64,000 nt of DNA from Arthrobacter sp. DNA4 (GCF_024362385.1 NZ_CP101466.1:868001-932000), one strand, 5' to 3'. Numbered from the stretch's first letter, positions 10,574 to 19,437 are shown. Notes: generated by a model from the sequence alone, not told the origin. A program made the numbers and translations.

Positions 10574-11884
10574 TTACTTCCTGGCCGAGTCCAGCATCCC
10601 CTGGACTTCCTTCCTAAAGGCGTCCGCCGCGGCCTGGGGGGTCAGCCGGTCATACAGCACTTCATCCGTGTAGCGTTTGATGACGTTCTGGACGCTTCCG
10701 GCACCCACGGGAGGGACCGGGGGCGCATCCTTGATGTCCGGCGCAATGTCGTTCAGGAACCCGACCACCGTGGTGTCCGCCGGCTTCAGCGTGGGCGTGA
10801 TGTCCGCGACGATGTCGCTGTTGGTGGGTACACCCCTGTCCGTCATCAGGATGGCCCCGGCCTCCGGGCTGTTGGTGAGGTAGTTGATGAACTCCGCGGC
10901 TTCCTTGGGATGCTTCGAACGGGACGAGGCGGACCAGAACATCGTCGGCTTGTAATACATGCCGTTACTGGCCGCCGCGCCGTCGACGCTCGGAGCGCGC
11001 AGCATTTTGATGTTGCTGCCGGTGGTGGCCTCAAGCGATCCAAGTTGGTTGGTCCACCACCAGGCCATACCCACCCGGTTGGTGCCGAAGAGGCTTTGCT
11101 CAAGGCTGGCCCCGCCGTCCTCCGTCGCCACGTTCGCCGGCGGGCTGGCCTTGGAATCGCGCTGCTCCTTGAGCCGATCCCAGAAGGAGGCGGCCGTGGC
11201 GTTCCCGAAGGCGAGCTTGCCGTCCCCGGAGTACAGGTTTTCCCCGTGCTGGCGCAGCCAGATGATCAGGTCGGCTTCGTTGCTGCCGTAGGCGGCTCCA
11301 TAGGTCTTTCCGTCCCCTGCAGCACTGATCTTTGCAGCGGTGTCCGTGAAGTCCTTCCACGTCCATGTCTTGTCGTCCGGAACGGGCACCCCGGCCGCTT
11401 CGAATACCTTGGTGTTTGCCATGATGACATAGGCATTCCGGCCAGTGCTCAGCCCGTACTGGGCGCCGTTGTACTGGCCGGAGGCCAGTGCTTCCTTGTC
11501 CAGTTTTGCGGTGTCGATGCCGCTTTGCTTTGAGAGATCCATCAGCGCGCCGCGGCCGCCGTATTCGGCAATGTACTTCTGGTCCATCTGGATGACGTCG
11601 GGTGCATCATTGGCGGCGGTCTTCGTGGCCAGCTTGTCCCAGTAGCTGGACCATTCGCCGGGCTCGGCCTTGATCTTGATGTTTGGGTGGGACGCCTCAA
11701 ACGCGGCGATGACCTTGTCCGTCTGTCCGTTGAGGTATTCGTTGCCCCACCATGCGAACCGCAGGGTTACCTGGCCGTTGTCGCCCGATCCGCCCGGGGC
11801 TCCGCAGCCTGTGGCCAGGATGGACAGGGCCAGGGCGGCGGCGCCAAGCTGGAAACTGCGGCGGCTTACGACTGGAATCGTCAT
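10574..11884 (-). CDS. sugar ABC transporter substrate-binding lipoprotein (family 1)
   Basis: 436 residues. Starts at ATG 11884 (GGAAGGAAC upstream); the longer open frame to 13372 is a shadow of the RNase H gene. The signal peptide has twin arginines (SRRSFQL, residues 7-13) and a lipobox LATGC with Cys 27, so it may be a Tat-exported lipoprotein. The mature region is a MalE-like solute-binding fold: LRFAWWGNEYLNGQTDKVI early and a Trp-rich VGMAWWWTNQLGS ligand-pocket region. Family 1 proteins bind oligosaccharides or glycosides. No permease or ATPase gene is nearby, so it is an orphan receptor. A perfect palindrome resembling LacI-family operators lies in its promoter (11955-11972). Confidence 0.88.
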   Translation of the reverse strand: MTIPVVSRRSFQLGAAALALSILATGCGAPGGSGDNGQVTLRFAWWGNEYLNGQTDKVIAAFEASHPNIKIKAEPGEWSSYWDKLATKTAANDAPDVIQMDQKYIAEYGGRGALMDLSKQSGIDTAKLDKEALASGQYNGAQYGLSTGRNAYVIMANTKVFEAAGVPVPDDKTWTWKDFTDTAAKISAAGDGKTYGAAYGSNEADLIIWLRQHGENLYSGDGKLAFGNATAASFWDRLKEQRDSKASPPANVATEDGGASLEQSLFGTNRVGMAWWWTNQLGSLEATTGSNIKMLRAPSVDGAAASNGMYYKPTMFWSASSRSKHPKEAAEFINYLTNSPEAGAILMTDRGVPTNSDIVADITPTLKPADTTVVGFLNDIAPDIKDAPPVPPVGAGSVQNVIKRYTDEVLYDRLTPQAAADAFRKEVQGMLDSARK

Positions 11885-11954
11885 TGATGTTCCTTCCGGG
11901 TTGGCTTCTCCGGGGGCGGCGGCAGCACGGTCGACCGACGTAGCCCAAGATGTG

Positions 11955-11972
11955 TGAGAAACCGCTTTCTCA
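11955..11972. promoter_or_regulatory. palindromic operator, LacI-family-like, in the sugar-binding gene promoter
   Basis: TGAGAAAccgcTTTCTCA, a perfect 7-bp inverted repeat around a 4-base centre. On the minus strand a candidate promoter (TTGACG at 12008-12013, AACAAT at 11985-11990, 17-base spacer) lies just upstream, so the palindrome would sit over the early transcribed region and block transcription. A second, looser copy (GGTAAACGGTTTCC) is at 12022-12035. Confidence 0.6.
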
Positions 11973-12082
11973 TGTGATGCTGTGATTGTTTCGCGCATCC
12001 CGCACCCCGTCAAGAACTTTCGGTAAACGGTTTCCCACATCTTGGCCGGGCCGCTGTCGGCCGCTTCTGGCAGGATGGACCG

Positions 12083-13183
12083 GTGACGATTACTGCAGCG
12101 GCTGATGGTTCGGCCTTGGGAAACCCCGGCCCGGCCGGCTGGGCCTGGTATGTGAATGACGATTGCTGGCGCGCCGGCGGCTGGCCCCACGGGACCAACA
12201 ACCAGGGGGAGCTGATGGCTGTCCTTGACCTCCTGCGCGCCACCGCGCACCTGCCCGGGGAAGACCTGCGCATCCTTTGCGACAGCCAGTATGTGATCAA
12301 CTCCATTACCAAATGGATGCCTGGATGGAAGCGCAAGGGCTGGCGCAAGGCCGATGGGAAGCCTGTCCTGAACGTGGAACTGCTGAAGGAACTTGACCGC
12401 GAACTGGTAAGCAGGACCTACACCTTCGAATGGGTCAAGGGGCACGCCGGCCACGACCTGAATGAGGCAGCCGACGAGCGTGCCAGGGCTGCGGCCACCG
12501 CCTACCAGCAGGGAGTGGCGGCAAGGTCGGGCCCGGGCTTCCCCGGCGGCCACCACCCGGGCACCTCCGGGCGTGCCGCGGCCCCGCAGCCTGCCTCCGG
12601 CGCGGGCCTGCCGCCCGCCACGCTGGACATTCCGCCCGCCGCGCCGGTCCGTCCTGCGGCCGCGCCTTCCGGCGCGGTGCCTGCAGCCACCGGCGACGTT
12701 CCGACAGCCCGCGGCGCTGATGCTGCTTGGAGGCCGCGGGCCACGCGGGCGCCCGTCCCGGCCTTCGAGGAACTTGACCTGTTCAGTGAACTGGACAACG
12801 AAGCCTTCGAAGAGGCCGAGGCAACCCAGCACGCTGGCTCCGTTCCGCCCGAGGCGCTGGTGGAAGAGCTCGAACGTGAGCTGCTGGGTCCCTTGGTGCG
12901 GGGGGATATCGGGCGGACCGCCGTCCTCCTCCACCCGGACTTCGTGGAAATCGGGAGCTCCGGAAGGGTCTGGACCCGGGACGCCATGATGATGGCCCTC
13001 GAGGAGGACCCGGGGGAACGGACCGATATTGAAATCCTGGGTGCAGAGCGCATCGGCACCAGCGCGGTCCTGCTGACGTACCGAAGCTTTGCGCGATCCG
13101 GCACTACGCTCCGCAGTTCGCTGTGGGTCCTCGATGGGGGCCGCTGGCGGTTGCGGTTCCACCAGGGTACTCCGGAGGCCTGA
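12083..13183 (+). CDS. ribonuclease HI fused to a C-terminal NTF2/DUF4440-like domain
   Basis: 366 residues from GTG 12083. Residues about 1-148 are a complete RNase HI, which cleaves the RNA strand of RNA:DNA hybrids: first Asp in ADGSALGNPGPAGW, Glu in NNQGELMAV, Asp in LCDSQYVI, then WVKGHAGHDLNEAADERA with the catalytic His and last Asp. Residues about 150-235 form an Ala/Pro-rich linker. Residues about 250-366 resemble an NTF2-like/DUF4440 fold (VEELERELLGPLVRG, then VLLHPDFVEIGSSGRVWTRD and the terminal WRLRFHQGTP). The accessory domain is not part of normal RNase HI and its ligand is unknown. CAGGAT lies 6 bases before the GTG, suggesting a leaderless mRNA. Confidence 0.85.
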   Translation: MTITAAADGSALGNPGPAGWAWYVNDDCWRAGGWPHGTNNQGELMAVLDLLRATAHLPGEDLRILCDSQYVINSITKWMPGWKRKGWRKADGKPVLNVELLKELDRELVSRTYTFEWVKGHAGHDLNEAADERARAAATAYQQGVAARSGPGFPGGHHPGTSGRAAAPQPASGAGLPPATLDIPPAAPVRPAAAPSGAVPAATGDVPTARGADAAWRPRATRAPVPAFEELDLFSELDNEAFEEAEATQHAGSVPPEALVEELERELLGPLVRGDIGRTAVLLHPDFVEIGSSGRVWTRDAMMMALEEDPGERTDIEILGAERIGTSAVLLTYRSFARSGTTLRSSLWVLDGGRWRLRFHQGTPEA

Positions 13184-13193
13184 CCCGGGGGTG

Positions 13194-13481
13194 TCAGCTG
13201 AACCGCTGCGCGTTCCCCTGCTCCGCCTGGGCGTAAGTGGCGGCGGCAGAGGCCAATGCGGTGTTGATGGATGCCAGTGAAGCCTCCACCCGGCCCTGGG
13301 TGATGGTCCATTCGGTGACGAGTGCCTGGAAGTTGGTGGCTGCGGAGCCACGCCATGATCCCTGGAGTTCATCCAGTCCGCGCTTCATTGTTTGCACGTC
13401 GGCGCTGATCCGGTCCACGGTGGCCTGCACGTTGGCGGACTTCAGCTGCAGTAATTCTGTGTCGACGGAAATGATGCTCAT
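13194..13481 (-). CDS. WXG100 family (ESAT-6-like) small protein
   Basis: 95 residues, the usual WXG100 size. Two helices are joined by the WRG turn at about residues 43-45 (LQGSWRGSAATNFQ), the signature of proteins exported by type VII (ESX) secretion. The C-terminal helix contains TYAQAEQGNAQRF. ATG start with GAGAGG upstream. No ESX core or partner gene is adjacent; a lone copy is common in Micrococcaceae. Ends 10 bp from the convergent RNase H gene. Confidence 0.85.
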   Translation of the reverse strand: MSIISVDTELLQLKSANVQATVDRISADVQTMKRGLDELQGSWRGSAATNFQALVTEWTITQGRVEASLASINTALASAAATYAQAEQGNAQRFS

Positions 13482-13585
13482 GGCTGTGCCTCTCAGGTAG
13501 GGCGGGGAGTGCCCCCGCGCCCGGGGGTCCGGGCTGCTGGGACGAGCCTATGGAGCGGCGGCGGGCCGGAGCCATGGCCGGCCGG

Positions 13586-15094
13586 CTATATGTGGATAAC
13601 CGATCCGTCGCTGCCCCTGGCACCGGCGGTACTTCCGGCTGCTTCCTGGCCGTCTCCGCCGCCATCCCGGGATGGCTCTTCACGCCGCGGCAGGCTGACC
13701 ATCAGGGTGGCGCCGCCGCCGTCGGTCTTCTCCACCCGCACCGAGCCGCCGTGGGATCCCACGATGGCCGCCACGATGGCGAGCCCCAGGCCGCTGCCGC
13801 CTGTCTCCCTGGTGCGGGAGGTGTCCGCACGGTAGAAGCGTTCAAAGACCTTGGCCGCGTCCTCTTCGGAGATGCCCGGTCCGTGGTCCCGCACTTCGAT
13901 GACAGACCGCTCCCCGCCGTCGGCCCTGCGGACTCCCACGGCGAGTTCGATGGGACTGCCCTCCGGGGTGTAGCGCAACGCGTTGCCCACGAGGTTTCCC
14001 ACCACCTGGCGCAATTTGGCCTCATCCCCGAGCACCGGGGCAGGTGCCGCCGGTCCGCCGTCGAGCCCGGTCAGTGAAATCACCCTGGAACGGTCGCTCG
14101 CCTGCGTGTCCACCACGGCATCGTGGGCGATCAGCTGCAGGTCCACCGGCTTCTGCTGCAGGGGCCGCTGCTCGTCGAGGCGGGCCAGCAGGAGCAGGTC
14201 CTCAACCATCGACCCCATGCGCTTGGCTTCGCTTTCGATCCGGCCCATGGCTGTGGCCACGTCCTCGTCCGTGGCCAGGGCGCCGTGGCGGTACAGCTCG
14301 GAGAACCCGCGGATGGTCACCAGCGGGGTACGCAGCTCGTGGGAGGCATCGGCCGCAAAGCGGCGCATCCTGGCTTCGGAGGCGGTCCGCGCTGCGAAGG
14401 CGGTTTCAATATGCGCCAGCATGGCATTCAGGGAACTGCTGAGCCGGCCCAGCTCGGTAGTGGGGTTCTCCACTTCCACGCGGCGGGAGAGGTCGCCGGC
14501 GGCAATGGCTGCCGCCGTTTTCTCCACCCTGGCCAGAGGCCGGAAGGAACGGGACACTGTCCAGCTCGCAATGAGCGAGGCCAGCAGCAGCGTCAGCAGG
14601 CCTACCCCGGTGACCACCAGGGTGGCATGCTTGAGGACGTCGTCCACGCTCTCCAGCGGCAGCCCAATCACCACCACGGCAGTGGTTTGGCCGTTCTGGA
14701 CCGTCACCGCCACCACGCGCCAGTTCTCCCCGTCCGTCCCGCGGACCTGGAAGGGGGCCAGCCCGCGGGCCTGCGCCTGCTCGACGGTCATGGAGCTGAT
14801 GTCCGGGTGGTCGTCGGGGTCGCCGCCGAACGTGTACGGCTGCTCGCCCGGAGCGAAGAGCATCAGCGAGTAGTCGGTGGGTATGGAGCTGGGAGCCTGC
14901 AGCTGGGTGAAGGAGCGTTGTTTCCGGGCGGAGTCGACGGCGGCGTTCAGTTTGTCATCCACCTGGCCCTGAAGGTAGCTGTGCAGCAGTGTCAGGGTCA
15001 CCGCGCCGGTCACCGTCAGGGCCACAATCAGCAGGGCCATGATCATGGCCACCAGCTGCGACCTGAGTGAGGCCGACTTCCACCGCTTCAGCAA
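13586..15094 (-). CDS. two-component sensor histidine kinase
   Basis: 502 residues from TTG 15094, two bases after the response-regulator stop, so the pair is translationally coupled. Layout: membrane helix about 14-36, extracytoplasmic sensor about 37-155, second helix about 156-178, HAMP about 180-235 (SFRPLARVEKTAAAIAAGDLSRR), HisKA with phospho-His in ADASHELRTPLVTIRG near 253, and an ATPase domain with N-box VGNLVGNALRYTP, G1 DHGPGISEED and G2 GGSGLGLAIV. Signal unknown. The N-terminal start is uncertain because no strong Shine-Dalgarno is visible. Confidence 0.93.
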   Translation of the reverse strand: MLKRWKSASLRSQLVAMIMALLIVALTVTGAVTLTLLHSYLQGQVDDKLNAAVDSARKQRSFTQLQAPSSIPTDYSLMLFAPGEQPYTFGGDPDDHPDISSMTVEQAQARGLAPFQVRGTDGENWRVVAVTVQNGQTTAVVVIGLPLESVDDVLKHATLVVTGVGLLTLLLASLIASWTVSRSFRPLARVEKTAAAIAAGDLSRRVEVENPTTELGRLSSSLNAMLAHIETAFAARTASEARMRRFAADASHELRTPLVTIRGFSELYRHGALATDEDVATAMGRIESEAKRMGSMVEDLLLLARLDEQRPLQQKPVDLQLIAHDAVVDTQASDRSRVISLTGLDGGPAAPAPVLGDEAKLRQVVGNLVGNALRYTPEGSPIELAVGVRRADGGERSVIEVRDHGPGISEEDAAKVFERFYRADTSRTRETGGSGLGLAIVAAIVGSHGGSVRVEKTDGGGATLMVSLPRREEPSRDGGGDGQEAAGSTAGARGSDGSVIHI

Positions 15095-15096
15095 GG

Positions 15097-15807
15097 TCAG
15101 CGCTTTTCGGCCGTCCGCAGGACGTAGCCCACGCCGCGCTTGGTCTGGATCAGGGCCGGTGCCTCGGGGTCGATGTCCACTTTCCGCCGAAGGTAGGAGA
15201 TGTAGGACTCCACGATGGACGCGTCGCCGTTGAAGTTGTACTCCCAGACATGGTCAAGGATCTGCGACTTGGACAGGACCCGGTTGGGGTTGAGCATGAG
15301 ATAGCGCAGGAGCTTGAACTCGGTGGGGGAGAGCTCAATGACGGTGCCGCCACGCCGCACCTCGTGGGCATCGTCGTCGAGTTCGAGGTCGTCCACGCGG
15401 ATGACCGCGTCGTCGTCCAGCAGGGGCTGTGTGCGGCGGAGCACGGCCCGGATCCTGGCCACCACTTCGTCGAGGCTGAAGGGTTTGGTGACGTAGTCGT
15501 CGCCGCCCACGGTCAGGCCCGTAACCTTGTCCTCCGTGTCGTCCTTGGCGGTCAGGAAGAGAACGGGGAAGTGCTTGCCGGAGGCACGAAGCCTGCGGGT
15601 CACGGTGAAGCCGTCCATGTCAGGGAGCATGACGTCCAGCACGGCCAGGTCGGGGGCGTGGGTATCGGCCGCGGCGAGGGCGTCGCGGCCGTTCGCGGCG
15701 GAGACCACTTCAAAGCCGGCGAACCGGAGCGACGTGGAGAGGAGCTCGCGGATGTTGGGTTCATCATCGACGACGAGCAGCCGGGCTTCTGGACCGTTCT
15801 TGTTCAT
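15097..15807 (-). CDS. OmpR-family response regulator
   Basis: 236 residues from ATG 15807. Receiver domain about 9-125, with acidic pocket VVDDEP, phospho-acceptor Asp in DLAVLDVMLPDMDG near 56 and Lys in LFLTAKDD. Winged-helix DNA-binding domain about 140-232 (LSPTEFKLLRYLMLNPNRVL and YLRRKVD). First gene of the pair with the kinase that follows. Upstream in-frame codons exist, but the family begins within ten residues of this ATG. Confidence 0.93.
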   Translation of the reverse strand: MNKNGPEARLLVVDDEPNIRELLSTSLRFAGFEVVSAANGRDALAAADTHAPDLAVLDVMLPDMDGFTVTRRLRASGKHFPVLFLTAKDDTEDKVTGLTVGGDDYVTKPFSLDEVVARIRAVLRRTQPLLDDDAVIRVDDLELDDDAHEVRRGGTVIELSPTEFKLLRYLMLNPNRVLSKSQILDHVWEYNFNGDASIVESYISYLRRKVDIDPEAPALIQTKRGVGYVLRTAEKR

Positions 15808-15880
15808 GCTCCCATCATGCTCCCAGTCTCTGGGAGTTGTCTGGATATTCGTTGTGAGCATGATGATGGTGGGCTTGCGG

Positions 15881-16381
15881 TCACCAGTCCATGGTCCCCG
15901 GCTCGCCTTTGAACGGGCCCACCACCCGGCTGGTGATCCAGCCGCCGTAGAACCGACCGGGCTGGGCGGTGACCCGTTCGCCATCCACTTCGCAGTAATC
16001 CATCCGGGCCGGGTAGACCGCCACCCGGTCAGCGAGTGCCTCGAAGCCGGAGGCGGGCTCAGGATAGGACCAGGCGGCGCTGTCCGCTTCCTTGCCGCCG
16101 CCGCGCACGGTCAGGTACTTCGCGGAACCCTTGAACTCGCAGAAGCTGCTGCCCGAGGCAGGCTCCAGGGAACCGGCGGCGAATGCTGACTTGAGGATGT
16201 AGTACACCGGTGGGTGGCTGGTCTCAAGGACCCGCAGCGAATCGGTCGTATCCAGGATCAGCTCACCGCCCAGGACGATACGTATCCGTTCGCTGCTGGG
16301 TTCGATCCGCGGCGGGCGGGGATAGTCCCATACCGACTCCTGCCCGGGGCCGGGCATGGCCGGAACGATTCTTGTTGTCAT
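15881..16381 (-). CDS. DUF427 domain-containing protein
   Basis: 166 residues from ATG 16381. DUF427 proteins are small beta-rich proteins of unknown function, widespread in actinobacteria and fungi. Signature blocks visible: VWDYPRPPRIEPSSERIRI, a central HPPVYYI, then FCEFKGSAKYLTV and AAWSYPEP, with C-terminal FYGGWIT. CACACT lies 6 bases ahead of the ATG. The gene stands between the two-component system and the small-protein/FHA pair and is transcribed away from the latter. Confidence 0.85.
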   Translation of the reverse strand: MTTRIVPAMPGPGQESVWDYPRPPRIEPSSERIRIVLGGELILDTTDSLRVLETSHPPVYYILKSAFAAGSLEPASGSSFCEFKGSAKYLTVRGGGKEADSAAWSYPEPASGFEALADRVAVYPARMDYCEVDGERVTAQPGRFYGGWITSRVVGPFKGEPGTMDW

Positions 16382-16626
16382 GCTTCCAGTGTGCGTCCGC
16401 GCAGGGCGTTCCGCACCCGGGAACCCAATTCGCGGCAAGAACGTTCCGCGTCCCGCGTCTTCCCCCGCCCCTGGTGCGGGAATACAGTGATGCTTGCCGG
16501 GCGTTCAAGCCCGGCACCAGCGTTCAAACGGAGCACCGGCAGCTGTTTTTCCGCACCCCCCGTGGCTCCACCCCACCAACGGTAGTTATCCGCTAGCTCC
16601 TGGCCCATCGAAGGGGATTGACCATC

Positions 16627-16884
16627 ATGACTGACCTGAGTGCGACTGAAAAACCAGCTGCCAGTGAACGCAGCATCCGGGACTGGGCGGACCTCGCCGA
16701 GGAGATGTGGTCCTATCTCACCGGCAAAGGTGCCGCGATCAACTACCAGTTCATCGACATGACAGTTGAGGTCCCGCGTGACATCGGCCCCGACGCGCCG
16801 CGTGCCACCTGGAAGCTCAACGGAAGCCTGCGCGTCACCACCAGCGACCGGGACGCCGCCGGAGCGGATTCGAACCGCGGTTGA
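16627..16884 (+). CDS. small hypothetical protein upstream of an FHA-domain gene
   Basis: 85 residues from ATG 16627, with AAGGGGA 6-12 bases upstream. Contains an acidic helical region (SIRDWADLAEEMWSYLTGKG) followed by a beta-rich, predicted soluble part (INYQFIDMTVEVPRD and ATWKLNGSLRVTTSD). No known family recognised. Its stop TGA (16882-16884) is embedded in the TTG/ATG start region of the FHA gene, so the two are almost certainly one operon and may interact. Confidence 0.7.
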   Translation: MTDLSATEKPAASERSIRDWADLAEEMWSYLTGKGAAINYQFIDMTVEVPRDIGPDAPRATWKLNGSLRVTTSDRDAAGADSNRG

Positions 16885-16889
16885 CGGAC

Positions 16890-17759
16890 ATGACGGAGAA
16901 CCGTCTGGACATCGATCTGGACTTTTCGTACACGGACGGGTCGGGCGCGGTCACCCATGGCCGTGCCAGGGCCGCCGGTACGGAGGTAACCGTGTCACTG
17001 GAAGGCCTCGCCCCGCTGACTGGCGGCGGCCTGCCATCGCTTGAAGAGATTAAACCGCTGGCGGAACTGCTGGCCCGTAAGGGGGTCAGCGTCACCGTGG
17101 CCGGACCTGACGGAACCATCGTCAGCCTGGGCAACGTGGACAGCCCGGCGTCACAGCGGCTGGTGACGCGCTCGCCATACATCAAACTTGGCAAGCTCGG
17201 CTCCCTGCTGCCGCTGGTCAGGCAGGGCAGGCGGAGGCGCAGGGGCATGCCACTGCTGCCCCCGTCCACGCCCTTGCCGTTGGTCCCCACAGTCCAGCGG
17301 AACATCATCCGGCGCATCACCACCACCCACTACGCCAGGGGTGGCGGGCGGCCGCGGCTGATCTTTGTCCAGGATGCCGCCACCTGGACCGGCCAGATCC
17401 CGCGGGAGGTGGCCCTCTCCGGGGAGGTCACGACCATAGGCGGCAGTCCCGGGTCGGATGTCCAACTGGAGGGACTGGAAGCACTCCACGCCGAAATAAG
17501 GCACGACGAGCAGGATGAGTACGTCCTGGTGCCGCACGGGCCGGTCAGCGGAAGTGTCTCCAGGACAGGGCCTTCCGTGCTGCGGACCGGGGCAAGGATC
17601 CAAATGGGGCAGTGGTGCCTTGCCTTCTTCCGGGAGGAATTCGCCGACCACGGCCGCCCCTATGGCGGCCGGAGCGGCGGGGAACTGGCCTACGAACGCC
17701 CCCAGCTGGACCCGCGGACGGGAACCATGGAGCGGGACAGCTCTGAGGGCATCAGCTGA
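16890..17759 (+). CDS. FHA-domain-like protein
   Basis: 289 residues from ATG 16890; a TTG at 16881 overlapping the previous stop is an alternative. The N-terminal about 100 residues are beta-rich and resemble the second half of the preceding small protein in style. A basic, Pro-rich stretch (about 105-140, RQGRRRRRGMPLLPPSTPLP) follows, then a C-terminal FHA-like domain (about 160-255) with GEVTTIGGSPGSDVQLEG and a later HAEIRHDEQDEY, matching the GR/S..D...H pattern that binds phosphothreonine. The FHA Arg is replaced by Gly-Gly-Ser context, so phospho-binding is uncertain. Confidence 0.65.
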   Translation: MTENRLDIDLDFSYTDGSGAVTHGRARAAGTEVTVSLEGLAPLTGGGLPSLEEIKPLAELLARKGVSVTVAGPDGTIVSLGNVDSPASQRLVTRSPYIKLGKLGSLLPLVRQGRRRRRGMPLLPPSTPLPLVPTVQRNIIRRITTTHYARGGGRPRLIFVQDAATWTGQIPREVALSGEVTTIGGSPGSDVQLEGLEALHAEIRHDEQDEYVLVPHGPVSGSVSRTGPSVLRTGARIQMGQWCLAFFREEFADHGRPYGGRSGGELAYERPQLDPRTGTMERDSSEGIS

Positions 17760-17767
17760 GGCCGCGC

Positions 17768-17791
17768 AGGCCGCGGCCTATTCCGCGGCCT
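17768..17791. terminator. bidirectional terminator hairpin between convergent genes
   Basis: Perfect 9-bp stem AGGCCGCGG / CCGCGGCCT with a 6-base loop, between the FHA gene and the helicase gene. It includes the helicase stop codon. No strong T-run, as often seen in actinobacteria. Confidence 0.6.
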
Positions 17792-19424
17792 GCACGTCCT
17801 TGGCGTCCATGATCCGGTAGGCGTAGCCCTGCTCGGCAAGGAACCTTTGGCGCTTGGCGGCGAAATCCTGGTCCAGGGTGTCCCGTGCCACCAGGGAGTA
17901 GAAGCGGGCGGCGCGGCCGTCCTTCTTGGGCCGCAGCAGCCGGCCCAGCCGTTGCGCTTCCTCCTGCCGTGACCCGAAGGAACCGGACACCTGGATGGCC
18001 ACCGAGGCCTCGGGCAGGTCGATGGAGAAATTGGCCACCTTGGACACCACCAGGGTCTGCAGTTCCCCGGCGCGGAACGCGTCAAAGAGTTTCTGCCGCA
18101 CCTTGACGGAGGTGTCGCCCTTGATCACGGGTGCCTCCAGACGCGCCCCAAGGTCATCCAGCTGGTCGATGTACTGACCGATCACCAGCAGCTGCTCCCC
18201 GGCGTGCCGCGTCACCAGCTGCTCCACCACCTGGGTTTTGGACTCCGAGGTGGCGCAGAGCCGGTACTTGTCCGCATCATCGGCCATGGCATAGGCAACG
18301 CGTTCATCACCTGGCAGGTCCACGCGGACCTCCACGCAGTCCGCGGGGGCAATGTAGCCCTGGGACTCGATGTCCTTCCACGGGGCGTCATAGCGTTTGG
18401 GTCCGATCAGGCTGAAGACCTCGCCCTCGCGCCCGTCCTCCCGGACCAGGGTGGCGGTGAGCCCAAGCCGGCGGCGGGCCTGCAGGTCGGCGGTCATCCT
18501 GAAGATCGGTGCCGGGAGGAGGTGGACCTCGTCATAAATGATCAGGCCCCAGTCATGGCCGTCCACCAGTTCCAGGTGGGGGTAGATGCCGCCGCGCCTG
18601 GTGGTGAGCACCTGGTAGGTGGCGATGGTCACCGGCCTGACCTCCTTGAGGGCGCCGGAGTATTCACCCACCTCATCCTCCGTGAGGGAGGTGCGCCTGA
18701 TCAGTTCGTCCTTCCACTGCCTGGCCGCCACCGTGTTGGTGACCAGGATCAGCGTGGTGGTGGACCCAGTGGCCATGGCTGCCGCTCCCACCAGGGTCTT
18801 GCCGGCACCGCAGGGCAGTACCACCACGCCGCTGCCGCCCGCCCAGAAGTTTTCACTGGCCAGGCGCTGGTACGGCCGCAGTTCCCAGCCGTCCTCGTTG
18901 AGGGAAATAAGGTGCGGGGTGCCGTCCACGTAGCTTACCAGGTCTTCCGCTGGCCAGCCGATCTTCAGCAGCAGCTGCTTGAGCTGGCCGCGCTGGGAGG
19001 CATGCACCACCACCGTCTCGCCGTCGATCCTGGGCCCCAGCAGCGGCGCGATCTTCTTGGCCCGGATCACTTCCTCCAGGACGGGGTAGTCGTCCGTCCG
19101 CATGACCAGCCCGTGGCGGGGGTCTTTTTCGAGCCGCAGCCGGCCGTACCGGGACATGGTTTCCGCGACGTCGATCAGCAGGGCATGCGGCACGGGGAAG
19201 CGGGAGTACTTCAGCAGGGCGTCCAGCACCTTTTCGGCGTCCAGCCCGGCGGCCCTTGCGTTCCACAGGCCCAGCGGGGTCAGCCGGTAGCTGTGCATGT
19301 GCTCGGGTGCCCGCTCCAGCTCGGCGAAAGGCGCGATGGCGTGCCGGGCTTCGGTGGCCAGCTCGTGGTCCACCTCAAGGAGGATGGTTTTGTCGCTTTG
19401 GACGATCAGGGGTCCGTCGGTCAC
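17778..19424 (-). CDS. XPB-type DNA repair helicase (superfamily 2)
   Basis: 548 residues from GTG 19424 (GAAGGA upstream), the normal length for actinobacterial XPB. A 3'-5' DNA helicase related to the eukaryotic TFIIH subunit. Visible motifs: N-terminal damage-recognition region to about residue 150, Walker A VLPCGAGKTLVGAAAM near 205, motif II IIYDEVHLLPAP near 295, motif III LTATLVREDG, and motif VI QEEAQRLGRLLRPKKDG near 500. It is 13 bp downstream of the helicase-associated gene, and the pair is conserved in this group. Confidence 0.92.
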   Translation of the reverse strand: MTDGPLIVQSDKTILLEVDHELATEARHAIAPFAELERAPEHMHSYRLTPLGLWNARAAGLDAEKVLDALLKYSRFPVPHALLIDVAETMSRYGRLRLEKDPRHGLVMRTDDYPVLEEVIRAKKIAPLLGPRIDGETVVVHASQRGQLKQLLLKIGWPAEDLVSYVDGTPHLISLNEDGWELRPYQRLASENFWAGGSGVVVLPCGAGKTLVGAAAMATGSTTTLILVTNTVAARQWKDELIRRTSLTEDEVGEYSGALKEVRPVTIATYQVLTTRRGGIYPHLELVDGHDWGLIIYDEVHLLPAPIFRMTADLQARRRLGLTATLVREDGREGEVFSLIGPKRYDAPWKDIESQGYIAPADCVEVRVDLPGDERVAYAMADDADKYRLCATSESKTQVVEQLVTRHAGEQLLVIGQYIDQLDDLGARLEAPVIKGDTSVKVRQKLFDAFRAGELQTLVVSKVANFSIDLPEASVAIQVSGSFGSRQEEAQRLGRLLRPKKDGRAARFYSLVARDTLDQDFAAKRQRFLAEQGYAYRIMDAKDVQAAE

Positions 19425-19437
19425 GCGGGGAAATCCT

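Noticed and set aside
11885..13372. N-terminal extension of the sugar-binding protein to 932 codons
   Set aside because: It would cover the RNase H gene antisense and place the signal peptide in mid-protein; ATG 11884 has a good ribosome-binding site.
13194..13481. Part of a type VII secretion cluster
   Set aside because: No EccC-type ATPase, mycosin or membrane component nearby; only a lone WXG100 gene.
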